Part shown: positions 8,147 to 17,723 of the stretch, one piece after another
Position numbering within the stretch: the first letter of the stretch is position 1
How the letters are laid out: each line of letters begins with the position of its first letter
Assembly: GCA_943370145.1 (NCBI GenBank)
Contig: CALRPY020000010.1
Coordinates: 33,471-97,470, forward strand
Reading direction: 5' to 3'
Length of the DNA stretch: 64,000 nucleotides
Source: Ga0077536 sp943370145
Lineage (GTDB): Bacteria > Pseudomonadota > Gammaproteobacteria > Ga0077536
Program-made: the position numbers and the translations under genes
Notes under the pieces: model-generated
Told to the model about the DNA's origin: nothing
Databases searched by the model: none
What the model saw: the letters and a program-made list of their open reading frames with translations, nothing else

Positions 8147-8503
8147 CGCAAGCAAATCACGCACATTCCGGATCTGTCCTGAGGCCAGGTATGAGATGCC
8201 GCGGTGCAGATGCAATCGGAAATAACGGTTCAGGGCTGGCAGTTCCGGCTCGATACCGTCGCGCTTGGCGCGCGCCACCAGCAACGCCCAGTACACGTGC
8301 TCGTTGACGCCGCCAAACGTTCGCCAAGTCATCTCAACCGAGCTGTCGGACGGAATTTCTTCATCCGGCGGGATCGAGGCCTCCTTTAGCGAAAGGCAAA
8401 ACGCCCAGCGGCAGAGCACATTCCAGTTCTGGATATGGGTATAGCGCTTCAGCGTGATCAGCTGCTGCCGGGCACGCTCCGACAGACGGATGGTCTCAAT
8501 CAT
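8135..8503 (-). CDS. dndE: DndE, DNA phosphorothioation protein
   Basis: A 122-residue protein starting MIETIRLSERARQQL, of the usual length for DndE. The helical pattern LSERARQQLITLKRYT then IQNWNVLCRWAFCLSLKEA is the family hallmark. DndE is reported to bind nicked DNA and to be required for exchanging a non-bridging oxygen for sulphur in the DNA backbone. Its ATG overlaps the dndD stop (ATGA), so it is the last gene of a translationally coupled dndBCDE operon. Confidence 0.92.
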   Translation of the reverse strand: MIETIRLSERARQQLITLKRYTHIQNWNVLCRWAFCLSLKEASIPPDEEIPSDSSVEMTWRTFGGVNEHVYWALLVARAKRDGIEPELPALNRYFRLHLHRGISYLASGQIRNVRDLLALAA

Positions 8504-10458
8504 GCAGCAGCTCCGAAGTCAAAGTAGCCCTCACGGAAACTCGACGTACGCTCTGGGCCATTGTGAGTGATCAGATAGCGGTGACTTATATAAGGCTCAA
8601 GGGCCTGGTAGTAACGGTCGCGCACCTCTTCATCCGTGGAGAGGAGAATCACCTGATGGCTGGCCTTTGGAAAGTAGTTCTCGACAAGAAGATGCTTGTG
8701 GGAACCATCGAGGCGGCCGAGCGGTGTATCGACCACGATTGGCAGTTCCCGGCCAGAAGCCTGGGCAAGCGACCAAAGTATGGCCGTAGCCATCAGCTGC
8801 CGCTCTCCGGCAGAAAGCCTCCCTGATGCCAGCACTTGGCCTTCATTACCCGTGAGAACAAGCTCATAAGATTTGGGATCAATCGTTACGCCATGCACCA
8901 GGTCCTGCTTGTGAAGAAGCGCCCGGTAGTTCGCCATGATGCGCCGCTCAAGCGACTCGAGCTTGCGAAAAGCCACTCTCGCCCTGAAGAGCGCCAGCAC
9001 TTGACGGGCCCGGGCCGCATGCTGGGCGATACGGTCATGTTCAAGGCGGCCGACAGAGAGCGACTGCAGCTGCTCGCCGTCGCGTGCAATGGTGCGGTCA
9101 ATTGTCTCCCGCTCCGCGGCCAAGCGACCCTTCTCCGCCTCCAAGGCCACCAGCCGTGCTTCCGCAATGCCAACAGCCTCGACAAGGTGTGCAATGGTCT
9201 CGGCAGCTGGTACAGCCGCGACATTTGCCTCGGCCATTCCTAGACGCTCTAAAGCCGCCTCGTGCCGATTCAGCGTCTCGTTTAACCGGGTCGCCTCGCC
9301 CAGCCCAATGTCGCCCAGCACTGCCCGTGGCACCGCGCCCAATAGAGCTAACCAGGGACTGTCTGCTGACTCAGCCGCATGAGGTACCATCGACTCGGCA
9401 ACGCACTGCAGAGCAGTGCGGGCCTGCTTTTCGGTAAAGCCAGCCTGCCGCAGAGTTGCGCTAACCTCCTTCGCGCGCTCTTTCAGCCAGGTCACCATTT
9501 CGGCGCCACGCGCAGCGTCAGCTGCCTCCACGCTGACAGCCTGTACTTCGGCGATCATCGCAGGCAGCAGATGCAGTGGCGTTTCCAAGGCGGCGATGTC
9601 GCGGAGGTCATTCTCAATTGCCTCGAGCTCGCGCCTGCGCTCCATCGCCAGTGACTGGAGATGCTCCCGATTAGCAGCGAGATCGCCCCCTTCGGCGCGA
9701 AGCTTATCCTTAGCCCGCGAAAGCAACTTTGCCGCGTCGTCCACCTGGTTCTGAAGGGTTGCCTCACACGCCACCAGAGATTCTCGTCGATGGCCGAGGT
9801 CGGCTATTGAGCGTTCAAGTGCAGCAATCCGCTCCTGCTGCTCGGCCGTGCCAGCTTCCTTCTGCAGTCGCCGATCGAGGACGATCAGGCTCCGGTCCAG
9901 ATTATCGACGAGGTCAAGTCCGAGCAGCGCGTGCACACCGGTTCTCAATACGTCCACTGACTTTTCTTGGTGGGCCAGCGCCTCAATCCGTTCTCCGTCA
10001 AAAAGGAACATGTCAGCGATCTGTACGGGCAACAGATTGTTGATGAACTCGACCCACCGCTCGGTGACAATCGGGTCTGCAACTCCATCGCGGCTGACTG
10101 CTACGTCCTCTTTGACCTTGTTACTGACCACCGACCAGGTACGCCGTACGCTGTAGGTGGATAGCTTGCCACCGGCCCGATGCGTGAACTCCAAGGTTAT
10201 CGCGGCGCCTTCACGAGGATTAACGTAATGATTGATTAACAGACGCAAGTACTCGTCGTATCCCCTCGCGCCGCGCAGCAGGTACCGGGCGGAGCGGCCG
10301 TAGAGAACCAGCTGAATGGCCTCAAGCAGGGTGGTCTTCCCAGAGCCATTCAGCGCGCCGAACAGGACAACTGGACGCCCGGGCTCAGGCTGCAGGTTGA
10401 CCGAGTGGGCGCCCCGGTAGGCACCGACGTTATGAAGTGTGAGGCGCGTGAGGATCAT
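8500..10458 (-). CDS. dndD: DndD, SMC-like ATPase of DNA phosphorothioation
   Basis: A 652-residue protein with Walker A GALNGSGKTT at residues 34-43, a central coiled-coil region rich in Glu, Ala and Arg, and near residues 550-590 the ABC signature SAGERQLMATAIL plus the Walker B region PIVVDTPLGRLDGSHK. This RecN/SMC-like layout is that of DndD, thought to open or nick DNA for sulphur insertion. It overlaps dndC by one base (TAATG) and dndE by four. Confidence 0.95.
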   Translation of the reverse strand: MILTRLTLHNVGAYRGAHSVNLQPEPGRPVVLFGALNGSGKTTLLEAIQLVLYGRSARYLLRGARGYDEYLRLLINHYVNPREGAAITLEFTHRAGGKLSTYSVRRTWSVVSNKVKEDVAVSRDGVADPIVTERWVEFINNLLPVQIADMFLFDGERIEALAHQEKSVDVLRTGVHALLGLDLVDNLDRSLIVLDRRLQKEAGTAEQQERIAALERSIADLGHRRESLVACEATLQNQVDDAAKLLSRAKDKLRAEGGDLAANREHLQSLAMERRRELEAIENDLRDIAALETPLHLLPAMIAEVQAVSVEAADAARGAEMVTWLKERAKEVSATLRQAGFTEKQARTALQCVAESMVPHAAESADSPWLALLGAVPRAVLGDIGLGEATRLNETLNRHEAALERLGMAEANVAAVPAAETIAHLVEAVGIAEARLVALEAEKGRLAAERETIDRTIARDGEQLQSLSVGRLEHDRIAQHAARARQVLALFRARVAFRKLESLERRIMANYRALLHKQDLVHGVTIDPKSYELVLTGNEGQVLASGRLSAGERQLMATAILWSLAQASGRELPIVVDTPLGRLDGSHKHLLVENYFPKASHQVILLSTDEEVRDRYYQALEPYISHRYLITHNGPERTSSFREGYFDFGAAA

Positions 10459-11996
10459 TACAGAGACAACTCCTCTGGATCAGCATCGATCATCTGCTCA
10501 TAGGCCGCCGGTTCCTCTCCGGCGTAATGTGAGTCTGCTGGCTGCTGGGCAATGGCATAGGCCAGAGCTTCTGCCTCATTGGAAAAGCCGCCTTCCTTGA
10601 TTGCCTTCTCAAGCTGGTCATAGAGACCGGCGCGGCGCGAGGCATGGCGATAAGACTCCTCAATATGGAGCAGCTCACGAAGTAACCGGAATTGCACACC
10701 GGCTTCGTCGCCCTGCTCCGCACATGTTTCGCGGAGCAGCTGCAAGTCGTCCGGCTGAAGCGGACTGCACTCGTCGATTGGCCCGAAGGGATATGGCTGC
10801 CCCGTGGCCTGCTCATAGATGCGCGGCAGACTATCTTCGAACTCGTGCTTGTCGAAAACCCAGATGCGGCGGATCTCCTCCAGCTCCTCCCTGGTAATGA
10901 GCTGGAAATCCCGGAGCTCGGGCGGCGCCATAGCACGAGCCTCGGCCTCGGCCTTCAGGAGCTCAGCCAACAGCAGTTCGCGGTATTCCTGCAGATAGGG
11001 CCCATGCACAAGCTGGCCGTGGAACAGCATCAGCGATCCATTCAGGCGCCGGAAGTCACGGTGCCGGCGGTCATCCTTGATATCTAGAAACCGGTTCCGG
11101 AAATCAGAGAGAGGGAGCATCCACTCTTTCTCCTGATCGTTCCGGATCATGGCCTGCATGGACTTGTCCTTGTCCACCAGGGTGCATACATAGCAGCCAA
11201 AACGGCTGTCACCGCAACTGGGCGTACTGGTATCGACCACCAGTGGGCACTCCCCGTCGGCAGTTGCTCCCTGATACATACCTAACAGCGACTTGTTGTC
11301 GTGACCCCACGGATTCTTAACCTGCATGAGGTACTGCCAAACATCGTCATTGGTCCACTCGACTATGGGCGTATAGACCCAGACTCGGTCCAGCTGGCTG
11401 TTGCCGTTCCGGCTAAGAAGCGCCCGCGTACTGGCACCCTCGTAGCGCTCGATGCTCTGGCGGCGCGATGAGGACTCGGCTTTTCTGGTACCCAGCACGA
11501 GGATGGCTTCGCCGTTGTCACTGACCACGCCCTTGATGAAGGCATTGGAGGGATTGATCTTCAGGCGGCTGGTGCACCATCGGAACTTTGGTCGCGGTGC
11601 CGGGTAGCCTCGCCCGAGCAGGTTCACCCAGTAGCGGTCGCCTAGTTCGGGTAGCAGCCTGTTCGGAAAAATCGGCAATCCCTGCTCGAGGGCCGCCTTT
11701 TGCATCTGGTCCAGCGACAGAGTTACCCAGGACGAAACCACCGGGTTCTCAACCAGGGTATCGGTACTGATCACGTAGATTGGCTTCTGTCGCTCCTCTG
11801 GCGCGAGGTGAGAGATAGCCGTCCAAATCAGAGACAGTGATGCGGTCGAATCTTTGCCCCCGCTGTAGCCCACTACCCAAGGGATGCTGTCCGAGCGGTA
11901 GAGGTCCTGCGTCTGCCGAATGACATCAGCAATCGTGTCACGGAAGCCGCGCGTCTCGAACGCCGTCCTGCGTCCCGCGCTACCTTCAGGCTGCAT
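10458..11996 (-). CDS. dndC: DndC, PAPS-reductase-like sulphur transfer protein
   Basis: A 512-residue protein. Residues 43-50 are GYSGGKDS, the PP-loop of ATP pyrophosphatases and PAPS reductases. A cysteine cluster (CPLVVDTSTPSCGDSRFGC followed by YVC) around residues 245-272 fits the 4Fe-4S site of DndC. It takes sulphur from the DndA desulphurase and, with ATP, activates DNA for modification. The start overlaps the dndB end by 11 bases. Confidence 0.95.
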   Translation of the reverse strand: MQPEGSAGRRTAFETRGFRDTIADVIRQTQDLYRSDSIPWVVGYSGGKDSTASLSLIWTAISHLAPEERQKPIYVISTDTLVENPVVSSWVTLSLDQMQKAALEQGLPIFPNRLLPELGDRYWVNLLGRGYPAPRPKFRWCTSRLKINPSNAFIKGVVSDNGEAILVLGTRKAESSSRRQSIERYEGASTRALLSRNGNSQLDRVWVYTPIVEWTNDDVWQYLMQVKNPWGHDNKSLLGMYQGATADGECPLVVDTSTPSCGDSRFGCYVCTLVDKDKSMQAMIRNDQEKEWMLPLSDFRNRFLDIKDDRRHRDFRRLNGSLMLFHGQLVHGPYLQEYRELLLAELLKAEAEARAMAPPELRDFQLITREELEEIRRIWVFDKHEFEDSLPRIYEQATGQPYPFGPIDECSPLQPDDLQLLRETCAEQGDEAGVQFRLLRELLHIEESYRHASRRAGLYDQLEKAIKEGGFSNEAEALAYAIAQQPADSHYAGEEPAAYEQMIDADPEELSL

Positions 11997-13086
11997 CGCG
12001 TCCCCTCCTCAGCGCATCCTCGGCCCGCTCTTCCTCGGGGCTCAGCGGCAAGTTAAGGGACTGCTTGATCAGCGTTACCGTGAGAGTGACGTTCTGGGAA
12101 GCTTTGGAGACGCGGCCACCAATCATCGCCCGCCCTTCCCATAACCGGGCGTTTGATCTGGCCCAATCAAGCTGAGCTAGGGACTTAAGGCGCGTCTTCC
12201 ATTGGTCGGCCGGCAGTTCCAACAGCTTTTCGCCGGCGATGCCGATCGCCTGAAGGGCCAGTGCATGCGAATGTAGAAACTCTCGTCGAACCTCGCCGGC
12301 TGTCATCTTTGCCTGGCGGACAAGCTTCCATTCCGCCATGTACTTGGCAACCTCATCCCAGAATTCGGCGCAGCGGCGCGCCTCCTGCTGGACATCCATA
12401 ATCTCGCGATTCCCAACGAGTGCGGCATTACCGGCATAGATTGCGCTTAGTGTGAACAGCTTGCGCGAACGCTCCGACAGGGTGCTTCGTTCCATCTCCA
12501 CGAGGCCATTGAAAGCCTGCGAGCGCGCAACTACCAGCCTCGTCAGCTGTGCCAGGGCATTTCGATGGTCATAGAGCAGGCCTAGCGAGCGCGCCGGGCG
12601 CACCGCATGGCGATTGAGATCGGCAAACATTTGCTGACAACGCTCCAATCCGCGATCGAGGAAGAAGACGACGGCCAGAGTTTCGTCGCCCAGCTTGGGA
12701 TCGCGCTTGATCGCTTCTTCGATGGCGGCTCGGCGATGCTGCCCATCGTTGACGATAAATCGGGAGCTCATGTCGACCCGCAAGGAGCCAAGGCGGCTTG
12801 AGTCCCCGGACGCCCCAAGGGGCTCGAACCGCACGGAACCGTCAATTGAGGCAGTAATTGCTGAAAACACGTAGCTGTCGCGGTTGCCTACCAAATAGTC
12901 TGCAATCTCGGGAATCCGCGACCGATTAAGCACGCGCTGAGCCCGGAGCTCGGGAACCAGCTCCTCGTCATCAAACAGGAAGAGCTTCGGGATCAGCCGC
13001 AGTGGGCACATGGAAATGTAGTATTCCCGTCCCGCCTGAATGCCCCGAACGGCTGGGAACACATACTCGAAGGTCGTGTCTGTCAC
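11986..13086 (-). CDS. dndB: DndB, DGQHR-domain regulator of phosphorothioation
   Basis: Taken from the GTG at 13084-13086, this is 366 residues starting TDTTFEYVFPAVRG, with AAGGGG upstream. A longer frame starting MFVKLV at 13134 would run through the palindromic operator and is less likely. The family signature DGQHR is at about residues 114-118 (FIVNDGQHRRAAIEEAI). DndB is dispensable for modification. It influences how often sites are modified and has been reported to repress dnd transcription. First gene of dndBCDE. Confidence 0.93.
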   Translation of the reverse strand: MTDTTFEYVFPAVRGIQAGREYYISMCPLRLIPKLFLFDDEELVPELRAQRVLNRSRIPEIADYLVGNRDSYVFSAITASIDGSVRFEPLGASGDSSRLGSLRVDMSSRFIVNDGQHRRAAIEEAIKRDPKLGDETLAVVFFLDRGLERCQQMFADLNRHAVRPARSLGLLYDHRNALAQLTRLVVARSQAFNGLVEMERSTLSERSRKLFTLSAIYAGNAALVGNREIMDVQQEARRCAEFWDEVAKYMAEWKLVRQAKMTAGEVRREFLHSHALALQAIGIAGEKLLELPADQWKTRLKSLAQLDWARSNARLWEGRAMIGGRVSKASQNVTLTVTLIKQSLNLPLSPEEERAEDALRRGRDAA

Positions 13087-13106
13087 AGGGCGTACCCCTT
13101 GCAAGC

Positions 13107-13163
13107 AAATGTTTGTCACTAATTTGACAAACATTTATCACACACAGTACGGTTTGACAAACA
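13107..13163. promoter_or_regulatory. Palindromic operator between dndB and dndA
   Basis: AAATGTTTGTCA (13107-13118) and TGACAAACATTT (13125-13136) form a perfect 12-bp inverted repeat with the 6-base spacer CTAATT. A third half-site, TGACAAACA, lies at 13155-13163. The sites occupy the only space between the divergent dndB and dndA starts, so a bound regulator would cover both promoters. TTGACA hexamers occur inside the sites and may be -35 elements. DndB itself is the likeliest ligand, by analogy with reported DndB autoregulation. Confidence 0.75.
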
Positions 13164-13182
13164 CCTTTCGTTGGTCAGCGCC

Positions 13183-14343
13183 ATGAATTCGTCCTCCCTT
13201 CCGGTCTACCTCGATTGCGCCGCTTCAACCCCGATGGAGCCAGAGGTTCTCGAGGTCGTCATCCGTACGATGCGGGAGGACTACGGCAATCCAAGCAGTC
13301 GAACGCATGTGTACGGGCAGCGAGCCAAAGCAATTGTGGAGCGAGCCAGAGACCAGGTGGCGGCAGCGGTCGAATGCGAGCCGAGCGAGGTGGTCTTTAC
13401 CAGCGGCGCTACCGAGAGCAACAACTTGGCGATTCTGGGGCTAGCCGACCTGGGCCGTCGTACAGGACGACGTCACATAGTGGCTACAGCAATTGAGCAC
13501 AAGTCCGTGCTCGAGCCGCTAGCAGCGCTAGCCGCCGAAGGGTTTGAAATCACGTTGATCCCGCCTGAGCCGAGCGGCGCCGTGGAGGCGCGAGCTGTCA
13601 TGAGCGCTGTTCGACCTGACACACTCTTGGTGTCTGTCATGGGCGCTAATAATGAAACCGGCATTGTCCAGCCAGTTGAGGACATAGGAGTGAAGCTAGC
13701 GGGGTCCGCGATATACCTTCACGTCGACGCGGCCCAGCTATTCGGAAAAGTCCAATCGGATGACATGCTAGCGAGGGCAGACCTCATCTCTTTGAGCGGC
13801 CACAAGGTGGGTGGTCCAAAGGGTGTCGGCGCGCTGATATTCAGGCGCCGCAAACATTATCGAATACCGATTCGCCCGTTAATGCTCGGTGGAGGACAGG
13901 AACGTGGTATCCGGGCTGGGACACTCGCAGCCCCCCTCATCGCCGGTTTCGGAATCGGCATGGCTTTAGCGAGGACCAACATTCAACTGCGTTACGACGC
14001 TTGCATGCGCTATCGAGCATCAGCTATTACCGCACTTAATGAGCTCGGGGCCACAATAAACGGCGATATTTCGAGAGGGCTACCCAATATCATTAGTGCT
14101 GCACTCCCAGACATAGATGCCGAGGCCGCTATCGTCGCGATCAAGGACTTAGCGGCCGTTGCAACTGGATCAGCCTGCACGTCGCAAAACCACACGCCCA
14201 GCCATGTGCTCGCGGCGATGGGACTAGACGATTCTTCGATTGCAAACACCATTCGGCTTTCATGGTGCCACACGACGCTACCCGCTCCGTGGCCGGCCAT
14301 AACCGGGCGCCTGCAGCAGTTACATCACACCGTACCATTTTAA
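13183..14343 (+). CDS. dndA: DndA, cysteine desulphurase
   Basis: A 386-residue protein (ATG at 13183; a TTG 12 bases earlier is in frame but less likely). Class V aminotransferase features: YLDCAASTPMEPEV at the start, TSGATESNN for PLP binding, the PLP lysine in SLSGHKVGGPKG (around residues 200-211), and the active-site cysteine loop TGSACTSQNH near residue 330. It moves sulphur from cysteine to DndC. It diverges from dndBCDE, the usual arrangement. The 249 bases after its stop contain no convincing gene. Confidence 0.93.
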   Translation: MNSSSLPVYLDCAASTPMEPEVLEVVIRTMREDYGNPSSRTHVYGQRAKAIVERARDQVAAAVECEPSEVVFTSGATESNNLAILGLADLGRRTGRRHIVATAIEHKSVLEPLAALAAEGFEITLIPPEPSGAVEARAVMSAVRPDTLLVSVMGANNETGIVQPVEDIGVKLAGSAIYLHVDAAQLFGKVQSDDMLARADLISLSGHKVGGPKGVGALIFRRRKHYRIPIRPLMLGGGQERGIRAGTLAAPLIAGFGIGMALARTNIQLRYDACMRYRASAITALNELGATINGDISRGLPNIISAALPDIDAEAAIVAIKDLAAVATGSACTSQNHTPSHVLAAMGLDDSSIANTIRLSWCHTTLPAPWPAITGRLQQLHHTVPF

Positions 14344-14592
14344 TAAATGCTGATTTTCAGCAGAGGTCAGTTTCTTCTGAGGATCATGAGGAATTACGCT
14401 TTTTCGCGGCGGAACGCTACTGCTGCTGGCGCACGATGAGCCCGCCGTCTACTTGGCGGACAGCGTCTACCTTCACTTTGGGCTGATTGATTTTGGAACA
14501 CACCCAACAAGGAAGTATCCTAGTTAGAGATTTCCCCACTTAGGACGCATCGAAGCAACCGGACAGAGATAGAATTTCCATTTAGCAAAACA

Positions 14593-16869
14593 TCAGTCTT
14601 CGGAACCATCATCGTAAATAAGGTCATCCAGATCAGGAGCGGAGGCGGAACCCGGGTCGTTGAGGCTGCCTTCGTCGTTTACCTCGGCACTCTCCTGCGA
14701 CTGAGCAACGGAGCTCGGGTCAGAATCGGCTGAACTCAAGGCGTCCACCGAATTTTTCCACGTCGTGTAAGTATCCTGGTCCACCTGGAACCAACGTTTA
14801 AGCCCCCCAGAAAGCTGCTTATCTACAGCGTGAACTGCTTCTTTATATACCTGCGAATCTTGCTTTCCAGGAAATTGCTTTTTAATCGACTTCTTTAGAT
14901 CGTCTATCAGGAAATTGCGATAGTGACTCCTTCCAATCGAAACCAGCGCGTCGATATTAGAATCCGCCCCGACTTTGGCCAGCACAGCTCGACCCTCTGG
15001 CGCAGCTAGCAATTCCATCCACATATATCGGAAATAAATTGCCCGGGGTGTATCCAAGTTTCCAAGCAAATTAAACGGTTGCCTCTTAACGACGGATGGG
15101 TCTTTAACGAAGACCAACTGACGATTCGCGCCAAGTGCTGAATTAGCAGCATCCACTACGGTTTCACAAAACATTGGAACCTGGCTAAAGGTTATAGAAG
15201 TCCTTGAGCCAAGCGCTCTCGCCGCAAGAACGAAACCCAGTTGACATGCCGAAGTCGAGAACATCGCATACGCCGCCTCGCTTTCCTTTACTTGCGACTC
15301 CTTGCCTAGAAACCTCTGCGCTCGCGATTTCTGAAATTCTTCGCGCTTCTCTTGGATGATTCGCCAAGCATCGTGAACATCCGTACGTGCCGGCACGGGT
15401 TGATGACTTAAGCGAGCTTGCCGTGCTAAGTCTTCTCGATATGAATCACTGGCGCGTAACGTCCAGTAGATGCCAACCCCTTCGAAAATCGCATCACGGG
15501 CGAGCGCAGCCGCTGCGCTCGCAGTTGTCCAGCCGTCCTTTAGCTGTGCAAGCGCGTCTGCGTGACAACGATATGGGTACAAGGAAGAAAAGAAAAGAGT
15601 TAAGAGCCGGCCCCAATATTGCAGATACTGTTGCTCTAGCTTATCCACTGAACTGCGCGGAAAGCTTTTTGCGTCTATCTTCTCTCGCTCGTAGTGCGCA
15701 TCTTCCTCTTTAATGCTTGCGGGAAGCACATCTGCAATGTTGAGAGACAAGCGCAATAACTCAGCCCGCTCACTGCCTTTTTCATTTCCGCCAAACGAGC
15801 TGTTCATTGCATAAAACTTACTCGGCCCTTCGACCAAGCGTCGGATACAATCAGCAATGACCGTTACGTTCGTGATTACACTCCATTTCGATTGAGATGC
15901 TTGCTCGTTTTCTGGGTGGTCGTACTCCACCGCGTAGATAGGGAACGATATCTCCGACTTTCTAAACTCGTTGAGCGTCGCCCGCGTAAAAACGCTTATC
16001 AGGTTGGAATCAGACAATATGAGGATTCGCGATTCGCTCGGAGGGCGTGCATTCTTGTTTAAATCTACAAAGACCTTTCTCGCCGCCACCTGGTGGCTGG
16101 TTGTTAGCTCAGGAAACCATATCAAAGTAACCGGCAGTTCAATCGAAGAGAAAAGTGATTCGCGTTGCGCGGGAGTCAACTGCTCAAGACATTTTTGAAC
16201 TGGCCCCTCGTAAAACGCTCGATACTTCTCTCCTCTCCCAGCCCACTTGTTGTTTATTGTACGGTCGATGCCAATTAATGCCATCGCACGGTGCTGTCCA
16301 TCTATTACGATGAGCTTGGAACGTTCGGAATTCCAAGCAAGCCTTCCGGCGCGAATCTCATGGGGCTGCCCATTCTCATATATTAATTGGTCCACTCGGT
16401 AACTTTCCGCGCGCTCCACACGAGACCACGCCACACCGTTGTCGTCTTTCACTACCCTCGGTGGTTCCGCGCTTGGGAAGTCTTCTAACGGGTCGTCCCC
16501 GAAAAATGGAAGTAATACAGCGACAATAGGAGGAAAGAATGCTGGCCCCGCTTTACTCGGCTGGAGTAAGTAAGGAATTAGATCCACTGCAACACGGTGA
16601 TCGTCCAGATCACGCTGCAGCAATTGATTAAAGTTCATCCCTTGCACCGGCAGCGCTTCCCGTACCGGCGTTAAAAAGGATGTTAGCCGAAATTCCGGAG
16701 ACAAGCCGGCCTGTTCAAGGCGGGCTTTTGTCTCCAAGAAATCTACTCGACCCGCAGAGGTTTTGAACGAGCCAAGCGTCCCCAGAACAGAGTTTCCATA
16801 GCTGGCCGAGGGGGCCTTCATACTCAGCCCGCTCATGGGCCCAACGGGTTGTGGGTTTTCTGTGCTCAT
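14593..16869 (-). CDS. Giant DGQHR-domain protein, DndB-related
   Basis: About 758 residues from the ATG at 16867-16869, preceded by AAGGA; an ATG five codons earlier lacks one. The DndB hallmark DGQHR lies in KLIVIDGQHRAMALIGI at about residues 185-201, followed by FVDLNKNARPPSESR as in DGQHR domains. The protein is twice the length of DndB. The C-terminal half is unrecognised and ends in a very acidic tail (DLDDLIYDDGSED). It is 50 bases downstream of the GIY-YIG gene on the same strand. GC is clearly lower than in the dnd genes, so it may have arrived separately. Function unknown; a DNA-linked regulator or specificity factor is possible. Confidence 0.7.
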   Translation of the reverse strand: MSTENPQPVGPMSGLSMKAPSASYGNSVLGTLGSFKTSAGRVDFLETKARLEQAGLSPEFRLTSFLTPVREALPVQGMNFNQLLQRDLDDHRVAVDLIPYLLQPSKAGPAFFPPIVAVLLPFFGDDPLEDFPSAEPPRVVKDDNGVAWSRVERAESYRVDQLIYENGQPHEIRAGRLAWNSERSKLIVIDGQHRAMALIGIDRTINNKWAGRGEKYRAFYEGPVQKCLEQLTPAQRESLFSSIELPVTLIWFPELTTSHQVAARKVFVDLNKNARPPSESRILILSDSNLISVFTRATLNEFRKSEISFPIYAVEYDHPENEQASQSKWSVITNVTVIADCIRRLVEGPSKFYAMNSSFGGNEKGSERAELLRLSLNIADVLPASIKEEDAHYEREKIDAKSFPRSSVDKLEQQYLQYWGRLLTLFFSSLYPYRCHADALAQLKDGWTTASAAAALARDAIFEGVGIYWTLRASDSYREDLARQARLSHQPVPARTDVHDAWRIIQEKREEFQKSRAQRFLGKESQVKESEAAYAMFSTSACQLGFVLAARALGSRTSITFSQVPMFCETVVDAANSALGANRQLVFVKDPSVVKRQPFNLLGNLDTPRAIYFRYMWMELLAAPEGRAVLAKVGADSNIDALVSIGRSHYRNFLIDDLKKSIKKQFPGKQDSQVYKEAVHAVDKQLSGGLKRWFQVDQDTYTTWKNSVDALSSADSDPSSVAQSQESAEVNDEGSLNDPGSASAPDLDDLIYDDGSED

Positions 16870-16919
16870 TGGTGCGTCCTTCATGACAGAGGTTTGAGCG
16901 GCCTAAGAAAAGACCCTAC

Positions 16920-17723
16920 TCATTTTTTTCCTAGGAGGGGCCGGTACCACGTATTGGCAAACCATTCAATCGCGCAAGCTAAATCTTCGGCAGCCTCTTC
17001 GTCGGAGCCTATAAGCTCAGTAGTTTCCAGCACATACACATAAAGCATATCTGGACTAAACCCAGCTGCGATGGCTCGCGCTGCGAAATTGACAGGCTTT
17101 GTCACTTGCTGCGTTTCGTCAGCTTGGCGAGGCACGCTTCCCCCTCGAACTTTTTCTTTCAGATTTTCGAGCTTATCTACGTCATCTTTTATTTGATCGG
17201 ACAAAAGCCTAAGTTCGCGTGCATGGCTTTCCAAGCGCGAACGTAACGCCTTGGTCTTTCCGATGTACAGGGGCGCAGCGAAGATTGGCGTTAGCGAGTC
17301 TATAGCTGTAGCGAGAGCGCCGCGTCGCTTCTCTCTACTCATAGTTCGCTTCAGTTGTTCGGCTGGAAATCCTAGTTTTGTGGCGAGCAAAGGTTGGTCC
17401 TGAGTTATGGCATCGGCGGCTAACTCATACTCTTTCGCCTCCATTACTCCGGTCCAGTGATCGCGAAAGCCGGTATAGCTGGCGGTTTGAAGTGGCGGAG
17501 GACGATACCGATCACTATGCGCGCGCAAAGCTAACCTGAGACGCTGCGTGCCATGATCGACACTTTTGGCTGGATCGTGGTCTGTCTTCCAATCAGGCGG
17601 CCCTAAGATCAATCGTCCGTACCAAGCGTAAATTCCTGGCGTGTTGGGAACACCGCTCAGTTCGACGAGAGAGTATCGCTTCAATTTAGTTTCGCTCGTA
17701 GTTTCCAATGGAGGCGGCTGCAT
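16920..17723 (-). CDS. GIY-YIG-type nuclease-like protein with a large insertion
   Basis: A 267-residue protein. PGIYAWYG (residues 29-36) and APLYIGKTKALRSRLESH (150-167) carry the two halves of a GIY-YIG nuclease core, with the following Arg residues and a downstream coiled segment. In ordinary GIY-YIG nucleases the halves are about 10-15 residues apart. Here about 120 residues lie between them, including YTGFRDHWTGVMEAKEYELA. The end holds a conserved-looking TELIGSDEEAAEDLACAIEW. It is first gene of a pair with the giant DGQHR protein. A DNA nuclease role is inferred. Confidence 0.6.
   Translation of the reverse strand: MQPPPLETTSETKLKRYSLVELSGVPNTPGIYAWYGRLILGPPDWKTDHDPAKSVDHGTQRLRLALRAHSDRYRPPPLQTASYTGFRDHWTGVMEAKEYELAADAITQDQPLLATKLGFPAEQLKRTMSREKRRGALATAIDSLTPIFAAPLYIGKTKALRSRLESHARELRLLSDQIKDDVDKLENLKEKVRGGSVPRQADETQQVTKPVNFAARAIAAGFSPDMLYVYVLETTELIGSDEEAAEDLACAIEWFANTWYRPLLGKK

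Noticed and set aside
13087..13134. DndB start at 13134 (MFVKLV).
   Set aside because: It would translate the operator palindrome; the GTG at 13086 has a purine-rich signal and matches the usual DndB start.
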